Assembly (NCBI GenBank): GCA_004352715.1 | Contig: SCFE01000044.1 | Span: 1,874,787-1,938,786, forward strand | Source: Hofstenia miamia | Lineage: Eukaryota > Xenacoelomorpha > Acoela | Length of the DNA: 64,000 nucleotides | Direction: 5' to 3' | In this document: piece by piece, positions 43,691-57,406 of the stretch | How positions within the stretch are numbered: the first letter of the stretch is position 1 | Layout of the letters: every line of letters starts with the position of its first letter | Position numbers and translations under genes: made by a program | The notes under the pieces: generated by a model | Seen by the model: the letters and a program-made list of their open reading frames with translations, nothing else | What the model was told of the DNA's origin: nothing | Database searches by the model: none

Positions 43691-43882
43691 NNNNNNNNNN
43701 NNNNNNNNNNNNNNNNNNNNNNNNNNNNNNNNNNNNNNNNNNNNNNNNNNNNNNNNNNNNNNNNNNNNNNNNNNNNNNNNNNNNNNNNNNNNNNNNNNNN
43801 NNNNNNNNNNNNNNNNNNNNNNNNNNNNNNNNNNNNNNNNNNNNNNNNNNNNNNNNNNNNNNNNNNNNNNNNNNNNNNNNNN

Positions 43883-43926
<44 letters not shown>

Positions 43927-45314
43927 TCATATTCATATTGCACTTAGTTGTAAACATGAAAAATTATACATTTGGAAAATGATAGACTGATATAATAGTC
44001 TCGTCATGTCCTACATGTATGACAGAAGTCTATATATGTCACATCACGCACAGATATAAAGTTAAAAATGATGTAGTAAACCATGATAGTGAGTACACTG
44101 CACGGTGATCTATTTTGTAGAGTAAAATACTTTGCTATGGGGAAACTACTTTTTTTAAGTAAAACCGCGGTTAGTTTCTTCAAAATCTGCGTTTAGACAG
44201 GAGAAAGATTTTTGTTCATTGCGGGTGTGGGTATGGGTTGAGTACAGCTTTTTTAAAATTTTGCCGGTGCGGGTTGGGTAGGAAAATCTGTACCCACGTC
44301 CATCCTTGACAATGGTCAATAATGAACGAAAGTTCATTAACATGAGCAGGTAACAAACAAGCGCGCTTCCTATTAATTGTGTTGCTTGCACTACTGGCTG
44401 CTTATTCAGACATATTTTGGGTAGTGGGAATGCAGTGCTATGCACTTGCAATAATTAATAAGAGTTCGAAACTGCCATGTAATTCAAGAAGTAACCACAG
44501 TAACTATAAGCGATAAATAAGAACTTCCCCTAATCTGCATTTATTAATAATATTCCATTCAATGTTTATTGCTGATATACAGCAACTAAAAATCTGGATT
44601 CGACTCATGAACGGGATCCAGGTTTTCTTTACCCGTACAAGTAAAATTGTACGGGTACGGGCAGAAAACATGGGTAGATGTACATTTACATACATGGTGT
44701 CTCACAGCAAACCCCCTAATCACAAAATAAAACTAATTATTTGAAGTTTCAACGCAAATAGCTTCAGAATTGTTTAAAATTTAGGACATTTTATCTTTAG
44801 GTCATATCAGCCTCACCTGTAATATTATTCAATTTAAAGTTACCCCGTCAAAATCGGTCAAATTTTAAAATAAATTTCAATTTTCAATTACAAACAAACC
44901 TAAACATTTTCGAATCTGCAGTGAATATTAATACTACAACAGAGTTCAAATGATATGCAATGTCGGGAAAAATTTTTGAATTTTTCGAATGCGACCTTTT
45001 CAATATTAGAGATAGGAGTTTCTTATATTGAGACAAAGACTTATGCTTGGTGTTCTCTAATTAAAAACTTCATAGTATGCCAAGATAAGCCAATTATTAT
45101 TTAACAGTCATTTTCCTAACCGCTGGATTTGTAACCTTTTAGAATTCCTCAAAGTTCATCAGATTTAATATATTGTGAATTTTTTCTTTGGGGACACGTA
45201 AAAGAGATGACATGCAGGATTTCTTCTCAAACCTTTAATGAATTGGATCACAGAATAGACAAATGAAATAATTATTAATATCGTTTGAAGGGTAGGGGTG
45301 ATTTGCTGTGGAAG

Positions 45315-45360
<46 letters not shown>

Positions 45361-45766
45361 GTGGGATGTGCAAAGAGTAATTTATTATAAATTTTTTGAA
45401 AACATGTAATTATTGCAAAAACTAAATTTAATGAATGTACAGCGCATCAAATATTAGATAATAACCAAATGGTTTTGATTTTTCATGGCATAATTTTGAG
45501 TTGCTATTTTCATGGTTTTGAACTGAACAATGCACTAGGTTTTGTAAAAAATCAATAAAATATTCATAGTATGAAATCAATATTACCACAATTAATTCGA
45601 ATGGACTCTTATTTGAAAAATTTAATAAATAATGTTGAATAAACAAGCTTAATCAATTGAATAATACAATCAGTTAACAAAAATTATAATTTCTATTGAT
45701 CACAATATTGCATGATAAATGATTATAATTTTAGAAATCTCTATTTCAGAAATTATTCATTTCTTC

Positions 45767-45813
<47 letters not shown>

Positions 45814-47003
45814 TATACATTATATATATATATATATATATATATAGCACATACTAACGTTTATTCCACAAAATGATGTATCCATTTTCCATAAAACCTT
45901 AAGAAAATTATTAAGCATAACATGCTTAAATGTCAAAATTATGCATCTATGAACAAATAGAGGCATGGCGATGGGCTCATCATTAGGCCTTAGCATGGCA
46001 TGTTTTGCAATGGATATATTAGAAAGCAAAATTAAATCATTATCAACAAAAGCAAAGTTATACTATCGTTATGTAGACGACATTTTTACAATCTTTGAAG
46101 ATCCAAATGATATAGATATATTCAACAGTTTCCTGAATGACTGTCTAGAAGAATTGAAATCTACAGTAGAAAAATCAAATATTTCAACAAATTTTCTTGA
46201 CAAAACGATAAAAGTTTTCAAAGGTCACTATGAAACTAAGATGGACAGAAAACTTACTAATACTGACCTATATGTTCCATTCCAATCATACTGAGACATC
46301 AAATAGAAAAAAAACAATACAATGCTTGCTAGATAGAATTATGAAAATATCTTCGAATTATAACAATTTAATTAATTCAATGGCAAACCTTTATACGATC
46401 TTAGAACGAAATGGCTATCCACATAAATTAATAAAGAAATTCGTTGACAATTGCATTAACTTCAAAAAGTATAGTGTGTAACAAAGTAATAACAGATGAT
46501 CGGAAGCCAATATATTGGAAATTACCTTATATTGAAAAAAGAAAAGAATTTTTAAAATCAGAAATTAAAAAGATAAATAAAAGACTTGAAGTAACAAAGA
46601 TTGTTTCAATACTGACATCTAAGTAAAAATCAGAATTTTTTAGCAACAATGATCCTATCAACAAAATGCTGGTTTCCTCCATTATTTATTAATACCAATG
46701 TGAAGAATTTAATCTTTCTTACATCGGAGAAACCAAGAGACATTTTAAAACCAGGATCAATGAACACATAAAAGGGCATTTAGAGAGTGAAATTTTTTTC
46801 TCATAGACATCAAGCAATTAAAGATAATTTTGAGATCTTACTTAGAACTACGAATACTAAATATGCCGAAGCCCTGTTTATAAAATACGCTAATAAGAAC
46901 GAACTAATGAACAATCAAACTTACTGAACATATTTTAAGTGCATGCATATTTTAACACCATTTAATGTAGTAAGTGTAAAATTTGATTCCCACGTATTTG
47001 TAC

Positions 47004-47050
<47 letters not shown>

Positions 47051-50000
47051 AGAAAATGAAATATATTGCATATAGACAATTGTTTACATAGGAAAAAGGT
47101 TGTTATATCCGGGAATGAATTATCAATAAAGAAAGACGATATTTTGAAGAAATCATACAAAGAAAAAACTATTGCTGTAAGAAATAATGACGCACATTTA
47201 CGAAACCATTATCACGAAAGATTAATAACTATGTATTCTCTAAGCGAAATATCAGGTTCAACTAATGAAAAGTAATAGTAAAGAAATTTGGAAATTAATG
47301 AAGAAATTTACAAAGAATAGAAATGAAAAACCTTCAGTGATTTTCAAAATCATGTTGCAAACCAAAAAAATTCGTTTTTCTGAAGAAAGCAAAGAATTTA
47401 GTCAATGTAAAATTGATAAGGCTTGTGGGCCAGATGGACTTCCATCATGGTTATTCAATATGTTTGCTGACAATTTTGCTGAGACATTCATTATTGAAAG
47501 GCAATATCACCCGTCTCAGTGGAAAATTTCAAATGTTGTACCCTTATTGAAAAGACCCAATGCTGATCAAAAGCTTAATAGAAATTTTCGCCCAGTTTGT
47601 CTCATTGCTTTTCCGTCAATATGTCTCGAAAGATTGGTAATTCCAGTTGGTGTTTGAGTACTTCAGAGATCAAAAGGGCCTTTCGCCTATCAATACACTT
47701 GTTGTTTTTCTTCACCAAAAATCGCCAATATAGATGACAAAGAAACAAAAGTTGTCAGAGTAAACTTTAATAAAGTTTTACCCAGCGTTTAATAAAGTTT
47801 TACCAAACAAATTATTAACGATTATTGATTTATTAATTAAGACGAAGATGAGAAATGGTTTCGTAGTTGGCTTCATTCTTATTTGCTTGGGTGGCAACAA
47901 AGAGTTATCACAATAAACGGTCAGAAATCTTCCGTTTTGCCTACGAATGTAGGAATTCCTCAAGGAGGACCAGCTTTTCCTATTCTATTTATTAATTATA
48001 CAAATTGTACTAATCTAAAAACGCAACAGTCTTATACAAAATTACATGGAAATCCAAGGCATAGCATTATTAGATACTCTGAGGATACCTTGATCATTTC
48101 TGCAATTAAGTCTTCTACGACATGCCCACATTTTTGTGATACTCAAGTTAATATCAATGATTTAGAAGATCAGTTCAATAATTTGAACTTAGTTGTCAAT
48201 GGGGAAATCAAAGGGCATGATTTTCTCTAACATTTATATTCGAGATGAAGCTTTAATCAAACATGGTAATTATAGTAACTTTAATCTTAATTGTACTTTT
48301 ATTAAAACGGACACTTCTTGCATTTATTTGGGAAAACTGTGGATAACAAACAAAATTTTAGTAAACAAGTAAACAACATAATCAAAAAAATTTATCATAT
48401 TACCAATAACTTAGTGTTTATAGCTAAATTTTTCAATTCTGATAGCTGCTGGTACATTTTTAAAACATACATTTACCGTTAATTACCTATGCTGCACCTG
48501 CGTGGATATATCTTCTAAGTATCAAAAGTAAGAAAAAATTAAAAAGAGCCATCAAATATGCAGCAGTAATTTTAAATATATCAAAAGTTTCAGCAGTGGA
48601 ATTTGTCACCAAAACATTGAAAGAAGATTTCATTTGGCAAGTGAATAAAATATCCCAAAATGATAATCATCCGCTCTTTAATGAAATTAACATCAAAGAT
48701 ACTACATATCAGAGTTGTCTACGTATGACATCTAATACAATATTCTGTAGAAGAAAGAAAATGAGTGATTCTCTTATGGCTCNNNNNNNNNNNNNNNNNN
48801 NNNNNNNNNNNNNNNNNNNNNNNNNNNNNNNNNNNNNNNNNNNNNNNNNNNNNNNNNNNNNNNNNNNNNNNNNNNNNNNNNNNNNNNNNNNNNNNNNNNN
48901 NNNNNNNNNNNNNNNNNNNNNNNNNNNNNNNNNNNNNNNNNNNNNNNNNNNNNNNNNNNNNNNNNNNNNNNNNNNNNNNNNNNNNNNNNNNNNNNNNNNN
49001 NNNNNNNNNNNNNNNNNNNNNNNNNNNNNNNNNNNNNNNNNNNNNNNNNNNNNNNNNNNNNNNNNNNNNNNNNNNNNNNNNNNNNNNNNNNNNNNNNNNN
49101 NNNNNNNNNNNNNNNNNNNNNNNNNNNNNNNNNNNNNNNNNNNNNNNNNNNNNNNNNNNNNNNNNNNNNNNNNNNNNNNNNNNNNNNNNNNNNNNNNNNN
49201 NNNNNNNNNNNNNNNNNNNNNNNNNNNNNNNNNNNNNNNNNNNNNNNNNNNNNNNNNNNNNNNTTGCCTTCTCCAATGTCTCCACTTGCTTCTGCAACAT
49301 CTTCCTTGAACTAGCATACATCTTCAGGTCGTCCATTTACCAAAGGTAACTCACTGCTCTACCATTCTTCTCCAACTTATACCCTATGCCTGTCTCCTTT
49401 AACTTTTCTGTGATAGGGATTAAGCTAACTACAAACAGAAGTGGTGCTATGCTGTCTCCCTGGAATATGCCCCGTCTAAACCTCAACCTATGTCCGTCTA
49501 TTTCAGTCTGTCACCTTCCCATCCACCTCCCTCTTTAGAAACTCAACCCATTTCCGTGAAATTCCATTGGCCTCTAGCGCCCTCTAAGCCCACCTATGTG
49601 ATATGCTGTCATATGCCTTCCTGTAGTCTATCCATTCCAGTGCTAAGTTTGTCTTCCTTCTTCTACAATTCTCAACCACTTCCTGGTCTATCAACAACTG
49701 ATCTTTGCATCTTTTTGTCTTTGTCCTACATCCCTTCTGCTCCTCTGGTATCAACCTGTTCTGTTCTAAGTAACATGCCAGCCTACTTGAAATTACAGAA
49801 GTTAGCAATTTCCACGTTGTTGGCAGACATATTATGGGCCTGAAGTTGCTTGCCTCACTACTTTTCTTTGGGTCCTTCTGTACCAGAAATGTCCTCCCAC
49901 TACCATCCACTCTGGATACCCACTCACCACGCACTCCTCCAATGCTTCTGCTAGTCTCTCATNACTTTCCAGTTCTTCATTTTCTTTAGAGCTTCCTTCA

Positions 50001-50422
50001 GTTTTGCAGCTGTGATTACTTTTTCTTCTTGTTTGAACTCGTTCTGCATCTGCTCACTTACTATCTCTGGTCCCTCACTTCCTATATATTCCCCAGAACC
50101 TTACTGATTATTATTATTATTATTATTATAATAATAGTTATTATTATTATAGACTTCAAGCAAGTAATTATAATTTCAAAATCTTAATTAGAACCAAAAA
50201 TACTAAATATGCCGAAACCCTGTTTATAAAATGCTGCTAATAAAGACGAGCTAATGAACAATAAACTAAAGCATGACAATACTTACTGATAATATTTTAA
50301 GCGTATGTATATGTATATGTTCATTCAATGTAGTAAGTGTGAAATTTTATTCCCAACTATTTGTACTGAAGATGATTAATAAATCGAAACCAGTTGCTAA
50401 CATTAAATTGACCACGTTAGTT

Positions 50423-50465
<43 letters not shown>

Positions 50466-51520
50466 NNNNNNNNNNNNNNNNNNNNNNNNNNNNNNNNNNN
50501 NNNNNNNNNNNNNNNNNNNNNNNNNNNNNNNNNNNNNNNNNNNNNNNNNNNNNNNNNNNNNNNNNNNNNNNNNNTATATATATATATATATATATATATT
50601 TGTAGAGAGAGTGTATATTATCTATGAGCGGTTAAGGTAAGTGCATCATTTTTTGAAAAATAATTAAAAATCCATCGTCATGAAATTAATAATATTGGTT
50701 TTATTAAAAATAATCTAATCCCAATATTATGCATAATATTTTTAAACTGACTAAAACAGGAAATAATTTCAATTACATTACTATGAATATAAACGTGATT
50801 TTAAAATATCCTTCAAAATAGCTGGCTTCGAATACAATTATTTAGAGTTTTCTTAAAAAATAATTTAAACATAGCGTCAGAAATCGAGTAAAATTTTTAC
50901 CAAATTCACAAATGAAACTAATATTGTACTACTTTTTACCGTAAGCTGTTCTATAGTTTTAAAAAAGTATAACAAAAGTTAACCCAGACATTTTTCATAA
51001 TCAAATTTTATAAATGCTATAATTAACGAAATAAAGACATCTAAAACCTGAAATAAACACAAGAAAAACGATTCTCTCTCTTTCCATTTCTGTTATAAGA
51101 TCGTGACAGATTGTGAACCTTTTCAGGCGATACTTTGGTTTGAACTGAAGTCAGTAACTAATTCACTCCATAAACAATAAATCATTTAGAAAATGTTTTA
51201 TAATACGTCTTAAAATGAGTTAGAAAAACCGTATAAAACATTTAAATACATTTAGAAATGACATCTGCGTTTTATCATTTTCGTCAGCTTTAGGGGAGAA
51301 AATCAATCCACACGGTATATATATATATATATAAAGTAGTGCAATAATTCATTATAATTTCAGGTGAATCCGATGATAAGCGGCATGATTTATGCTCTGC
51401 CAATAAGAATAACTAAAGGCATAGGCAACTCATATCACATATTAAGAATTGGCAATAATAAAGAAGTTTTGTATGCAATTTATTACGTTAATACTGGAGT
51501 GATGCTAATGCAGTGGCCGC

Positions 51521-51569
<49 letters not shown>

Positions 51570-54500
51570 ATATATATGGAAGACCTATAACTGACTAAAT
51601 ATAATCAAAAAATGAATGCATAAACATTTGTGAAAATGACTAATGAAATGAAGTTGTTTTATTTGATGGATGCTTGCTCAGAATTGTTTTCTAAATTGCA
51701 TGCTAATAGCATAACGATTTTTTAATGAACAATTTTGCAATTGCTTGTTATTGCATTTCGCATTTTTTAATGATTATAAAAATTATATTTTTCATTTAGT
51801 TTCTGTTTTTTAAATATAATTGAAATTGTTTCAGACAGTTATCGAACCAATCAATCAATATTGTAAAATTTGAACACATCTGAATTTATGTCTGGATTTT
51901 TCTGCCCGAAGTTGGTTCACTTGCTAATTTTCATAACCTGATTTTGCCTATAAATATTAATTTTTGGCTTGCAATTGGTTCAACTTTAAAATATTAGTGC
52001 TGCGGTATTCTGAGCCTATGTATTTGATTGGCTCTTAAATTGTTTATTGATTTTGCTGCAATACTAGCTAGTATTGAACGACATAAAAACTCATAACTAG
52101 GTGTCAATCTTTCAAGATAAATGACATTGCTAAGCAGATGAGGTTAAATTTAATTAAGACAAAAACCATGAAGCAGAACTTTTATTCAAATACAACATAG
52201 AGGAAAGAGAGAATGACTAATTAGACGTGCAAAGTTATTGAAATTGTCATGAATTTATTTATTAACTAATCGGTGTAAGTGGAGAGAACCAAAATTCAGA
52301 GGAGAAAGTGCCCCTCCCTCCTCAAAAGGGCTGGATAAATTGCAGGACCTAATATTGACTTCTTAACGCTCTTGTTCTCGATAGGACTAATTGTTTGTTA
52401 GTGTTTTGGGCCTAGTACTTGTTGCCTGCAAGGGTTGGGCCTGAAGACCCAGGCTTAGTTACATCCCCCGTCTCACCAGTGTTATTAGTACTTTCTCTTA
52501 GTGATGGACATGAAAATTTAATTGGAGGTGATAAATAGAAAGATGATATTTTTTTTAAACTTTTCAAACTGTATTCTTTAAAATTTACTTGATAAAATGT
52601 TTGCATATATTTTTGATTTTATTATTTGGTAGATCACTTCGAATTTCGAAAGATGGAACTTAATAGGTTTAAAATCGAACGCATTTAAATGCAATAATAA
52701 TAATAGGTATATTCTTTTACTTAAAAAACTTGGCATAAGAAAGAATGACGTAGCATTTTGTGGTTTTTAAATCTTTTCTTTAGATTGAAATATACAACAA
52801 CCCGTACTTGAAATCTCTCATTAGTAATTTTTCCCTAGCCTGGTAGATTTATTGTATAGTTATTTGTTGTTTTGTATGTATTACGTATGACTGTATATTT
52901 TTCGACGCTATTCAGATAAATTACCAGTTATTAATTGTCAATATTTATCTGAATAAAGAATATCTTACCTTATCTTATCCTATACGAATACTCATGCATT
53001 CCCTTATATATTAATTTTCGTTATGCACACATAAATGTTTATTATTAATACAGGGATTGCCTTCATTTAAGCGTTATTTAATTATGACTTTGATGTGCTG
53101 CGTATGCTGTGTGACATAACAGCCTTTTAGTGCACCGCATAGCTAGAAAATGAGTTGATTTAGTTCATGGGAATTTCATTTATTTGACGAAACTAAAGAA
53201 ATGTACATTATGACGGTTTGGGGGTGCATTTAGGGTAGCATACATAAACGTGTTTTGCGTTATCATCACAACTGTATAATCGTAAAATATATTTGTTATA
53301 AATCCATTTTTTCATTTTTTTGGATGGGTAATCAGAGAAATTGCATAGGAATTTAAGTATTATAAATATTACACTTAAAATAACTTAAGACCTGATAAAT
53401 TCTATAAATCAATATCAAAATTAGCGAAAATCATAAAAACACATATTTTCATACACAAATTAATGTTGCACTGAACCATAGCTTTGCGTTCAATCGATTC
53501 TTAAAAATGCTTCATTCTTACATTTTTTTTGGCTAAATGAGTTAAGCTTTTACTAAGCTATCCACTAAATTTTGTATGCTTTTGACTACTAGAATATTTT
53601 TTGTTCACTGTAAAGTTTTACAGGCCATAAATGGTTAGCAATCCAGGTTCTTAACATTCCTGAAAGTTTGTGTATACAAAGCAGGCACTGACAATGAACA
53701 AAATCGAGGATATTTAAGTAACGCTTCTTTGAAGTCCAATTCAGACATAAAACATATAAGTTTATTAATCTTCCATATAAAGCCAATAGGTTTTTTAATC
53801 ATTTCTCAGGATACATGATTTGTTTTAACTATCCATCAACTTCACAGCTGAAGCATTCTATTGCGAAGTTTTAAGAATAGATGTTTTTTTCTAAACTCCC
53901 TATATTACCTATTATTCTATTTTTGGAAATTTTAATTAAGTACTCAAGTTTCAAGAAAAGTGTATAACCATCCTTAGCCCTCGCGTTCAAAATGTAGCAA
54001 CATAGAGCTGGAAATAATATTTATCAGGATGATTTAATGAAATATAAGGCTACATATACTCGATAAACTTTCTTTGTGTCTAAGTAAAGTTTAGTGTTTT
54101 GAATGATGCCATCACTATAAGACCTTTCTATGTTCCATTGCATTATGAGAATAATTGAAGTAGTACAAACACAAACTTTGAATTATGTTGGAAAAATTGA
54201 AATAATTTGCATAGAAATCACTTAAGGAATTTAATTGCACAGAAATGAAGATGAATATTTCCTAACAGGACTGCATAAAACTTTCAAAAATGTGGACAAA
54301 ACAGTTTGTTACTTTAATGCTATTAGAAATAGTGTTAAGATCAAATATCAACACTGTGAAAGCATTAGAAACATTTCTATAATAGTAAATATAAAAATCA
54401 GATGAAATACAAAAATAGAAAATTCAGCAATATCAGAATTAAAGTTTATTGAAAGTGTATTTAAACATAATTGTATATATTTTTAGATATTTTTAAACAA

Positions 54501-54676
54501 TGCCCAGATGGATTCATTGAAATTTTCTATGAAAATCAAAGAAGATGTTTTCAGCATTATTCGGAGCCACAAAATTATAATTTCGCAAAGAGCAAATGCA
54601 ATAACGAAAGCTCGTTCTTGTTTGAGCCAACGAATGTTAATGAAAGTGTAAGGTGATATTTAATTAAAAATGTAAT

Positions 54677-54713
<37 letters not shown>

Positions 54714-55101
54714 CATCTAGAAAGTGAAATATATTGCATATAGACAATTGTTTACATAGGAAAAAGGTTGTTATATCCGGGAATGAATTATCAATAAAGA
54801 AAGACGATATTTTGAAGAAATCATACAAAGAAAAAATTATTGCTGTAAGAAATATTGACGCACATTTACGAAACCATTATCACGAAAGATTAATAACTAT
54901 GTATTCTCTAAGCGAAATATCAGGTTCAACAAATGAAAAGTAATAGTAAAGAAATTTGGAAATTAATGAAGAAATTTACAAAGAATAGAAATGAAAAACC
55001 TTCAGTGACTTTGATAGAGCATGTGAACTAAATAATTTTTTTACAAAATATAAATTTTTGGAAATCANATATGTATATATACATCTATATATGTATATAA
55101 A

Positions 55102-55143
<42 letters not shown>

Positions 55144-57129
55144 AAGGCTGAAACAGGTCCGCTTCAGTTAAAACCGGTTAATCTGCGGGAGCCGGTTAAT
55201 CAGGATAAAATCCGGTTAAGTAATTCTATCTTTGATTTTCAAAATACATTGATTACAATTATTTTAAACAATAGAAATAGCGGGAAATGGTGCAAAGATT
55301 GAAATTGTTGTAAATTCGAGTCCTAATCTACATTTTCGGCTTTCAAATTATAGAATTACAATAATGCACTCAGTATTTTAAAAAATATTGTATTTTTTAT
55401 TCATTCCAACACGTTGAAATTTGGATAGTTGTTGCTATATAGACTATATAGATTTCAATTCAATCATAATGCTCTAAATTTCTTATTGAATTATTTTTAT
55501 ATCAGCACCATTTTGGGATAACCACATATCTTTTCTTCATTAAATTTTGATAGACTGAGATCATTCTCAATAATGCTTGCTTCATAAAAATGTCACATCT
55601 GACATTACGAAGCTAAACACGATATATACATATTTCAGCGATAGCCTAACTTAGACTGCATGATATTGATTCGATAATCTTTACCACAATGGTGTGCATT
55701 TTGTCGAATTTACACATTCTATATGTTACTACAGTCCCATAGTAATGAATATCGATGACATTCCCCACTATGAAAATGCTGCATAATCAACTTTAAATTC
55801 ATGGTGGATATAGGTATAGTATAGCCTATTAACAGACGAGAAATCTGCAATAAAATTTCTCAAATTTGAAATTAGGTAAATCAGAAAATGATATTTCACT
55901 GCTAAAATGAATGCTACTCATTCAATAATGATTTAATTTTTTATTGAAGTGTCTCATGTGTGGTTCCTTAGTAGGTTCATCAATGAGATAGAATATTTTT
56001 TTTGAGAAATTCATTTTTTTTTGATCTATGAACATAAAACTACTCGATAACGGAATTTCAAAAAGTTAGCATCACTTTCATAAGTATATACCATTTACAT
56101 CATAAACTTTTCCGCGTGTTAACATCTGCCCCATATTGACCTAAGCTCTATGTTTTACATCACCAAATTGCCCCTTTCAAAAAAATTTCGCTCCAAAAAC
56201 TACTTGTGATATCCTTTGCCCCATATTTGTTCGATGAGAATTTTCATACCACTGCATCACCACACCACTGCCAAACTTTTGAATCCTTACTCCCTAGAAG
56301 ATCCTGAATCATTTTTGCAAATATCCTACTATTAATGCCAATAGGAATCTACTAACATAATATATATTAAAATTATTATTAATAACAAAATACCAAATTT
56401 TATTCTCTATAAAGCTAATATTTTATGCAATATATCTATGCAAGGATAATTGCAAAGCCAATTGATGACAAATCAGATCTAATAGGTGTCGCTGGCATTA
56501 TTGAATAGAATCCAATTTCGCTAAGAGTTGGAAATACATGGTAACTCATTTATTAAAATTTCAAAGTAAATCAAAATTTTATTAAGTAAAAAAAAATTAC
56601 TTTCACAATCTTTAAAAGTGGTTCAGTTTTTCTCAACTCAAAAGTGTTTTTCCCCACGTTTGCCCCATTGCAAAATGCACTCACAAAATTTGGCGATGAT
56701 ATCTCAACAAAAGTGCACCAACTTTGAAATTTCTTGGAAAAAACGCATTTCAGGAAATTGACTAAAACAAACTGTATTCACCTATTTCTACTAATCAAAA
56801 AAAAACTTTTTCATAGGTAGCATAACTTTAATTTTTATTTCTCCCTCGAAATGCTAACTATTGCATGACCAAGCCCCATGGATAGACGATATGATATTAA
56901 ACAAGCATATATAACATGTATATATATATATATATATTTATTGCAAACTGTTGCCAACACATAAGAACAGATCAACTTGATTTTGACTTATAGGAATTGA
57001 TTATATTTTTCCATTTAACTTGAATATGTATATGGATGCATTGATATATTTAACAAAGGAGGCACTAATTTTTAAGGATCAAGTAAAAACTGGTTAAAAT
57101 TCAGTTAAGTTAAGAAGCAATTAGGTCAG

Positions 57130-57161
<32 letters not shown>

Positions 57162-57365
57162 GCATGCATATATATATATGTATATAAATATATGTATATA
57201 TATATATATATATGTATATANNNNNNNNNNNNNNNNNNNNNNNNNNNNNNNNNNNNNNNNNNNNNNNNNNNNNNNNNNNNNNNNNNNNNNNNNNNNNNNN
57301 NNNNNNNNNNNNNNNNNNNNNNNNNNNNNNNNNNNNNNNNNNNNNNNNNNNNATATTTATATGCA

Positions 57366-57406
<41 letters not shown>

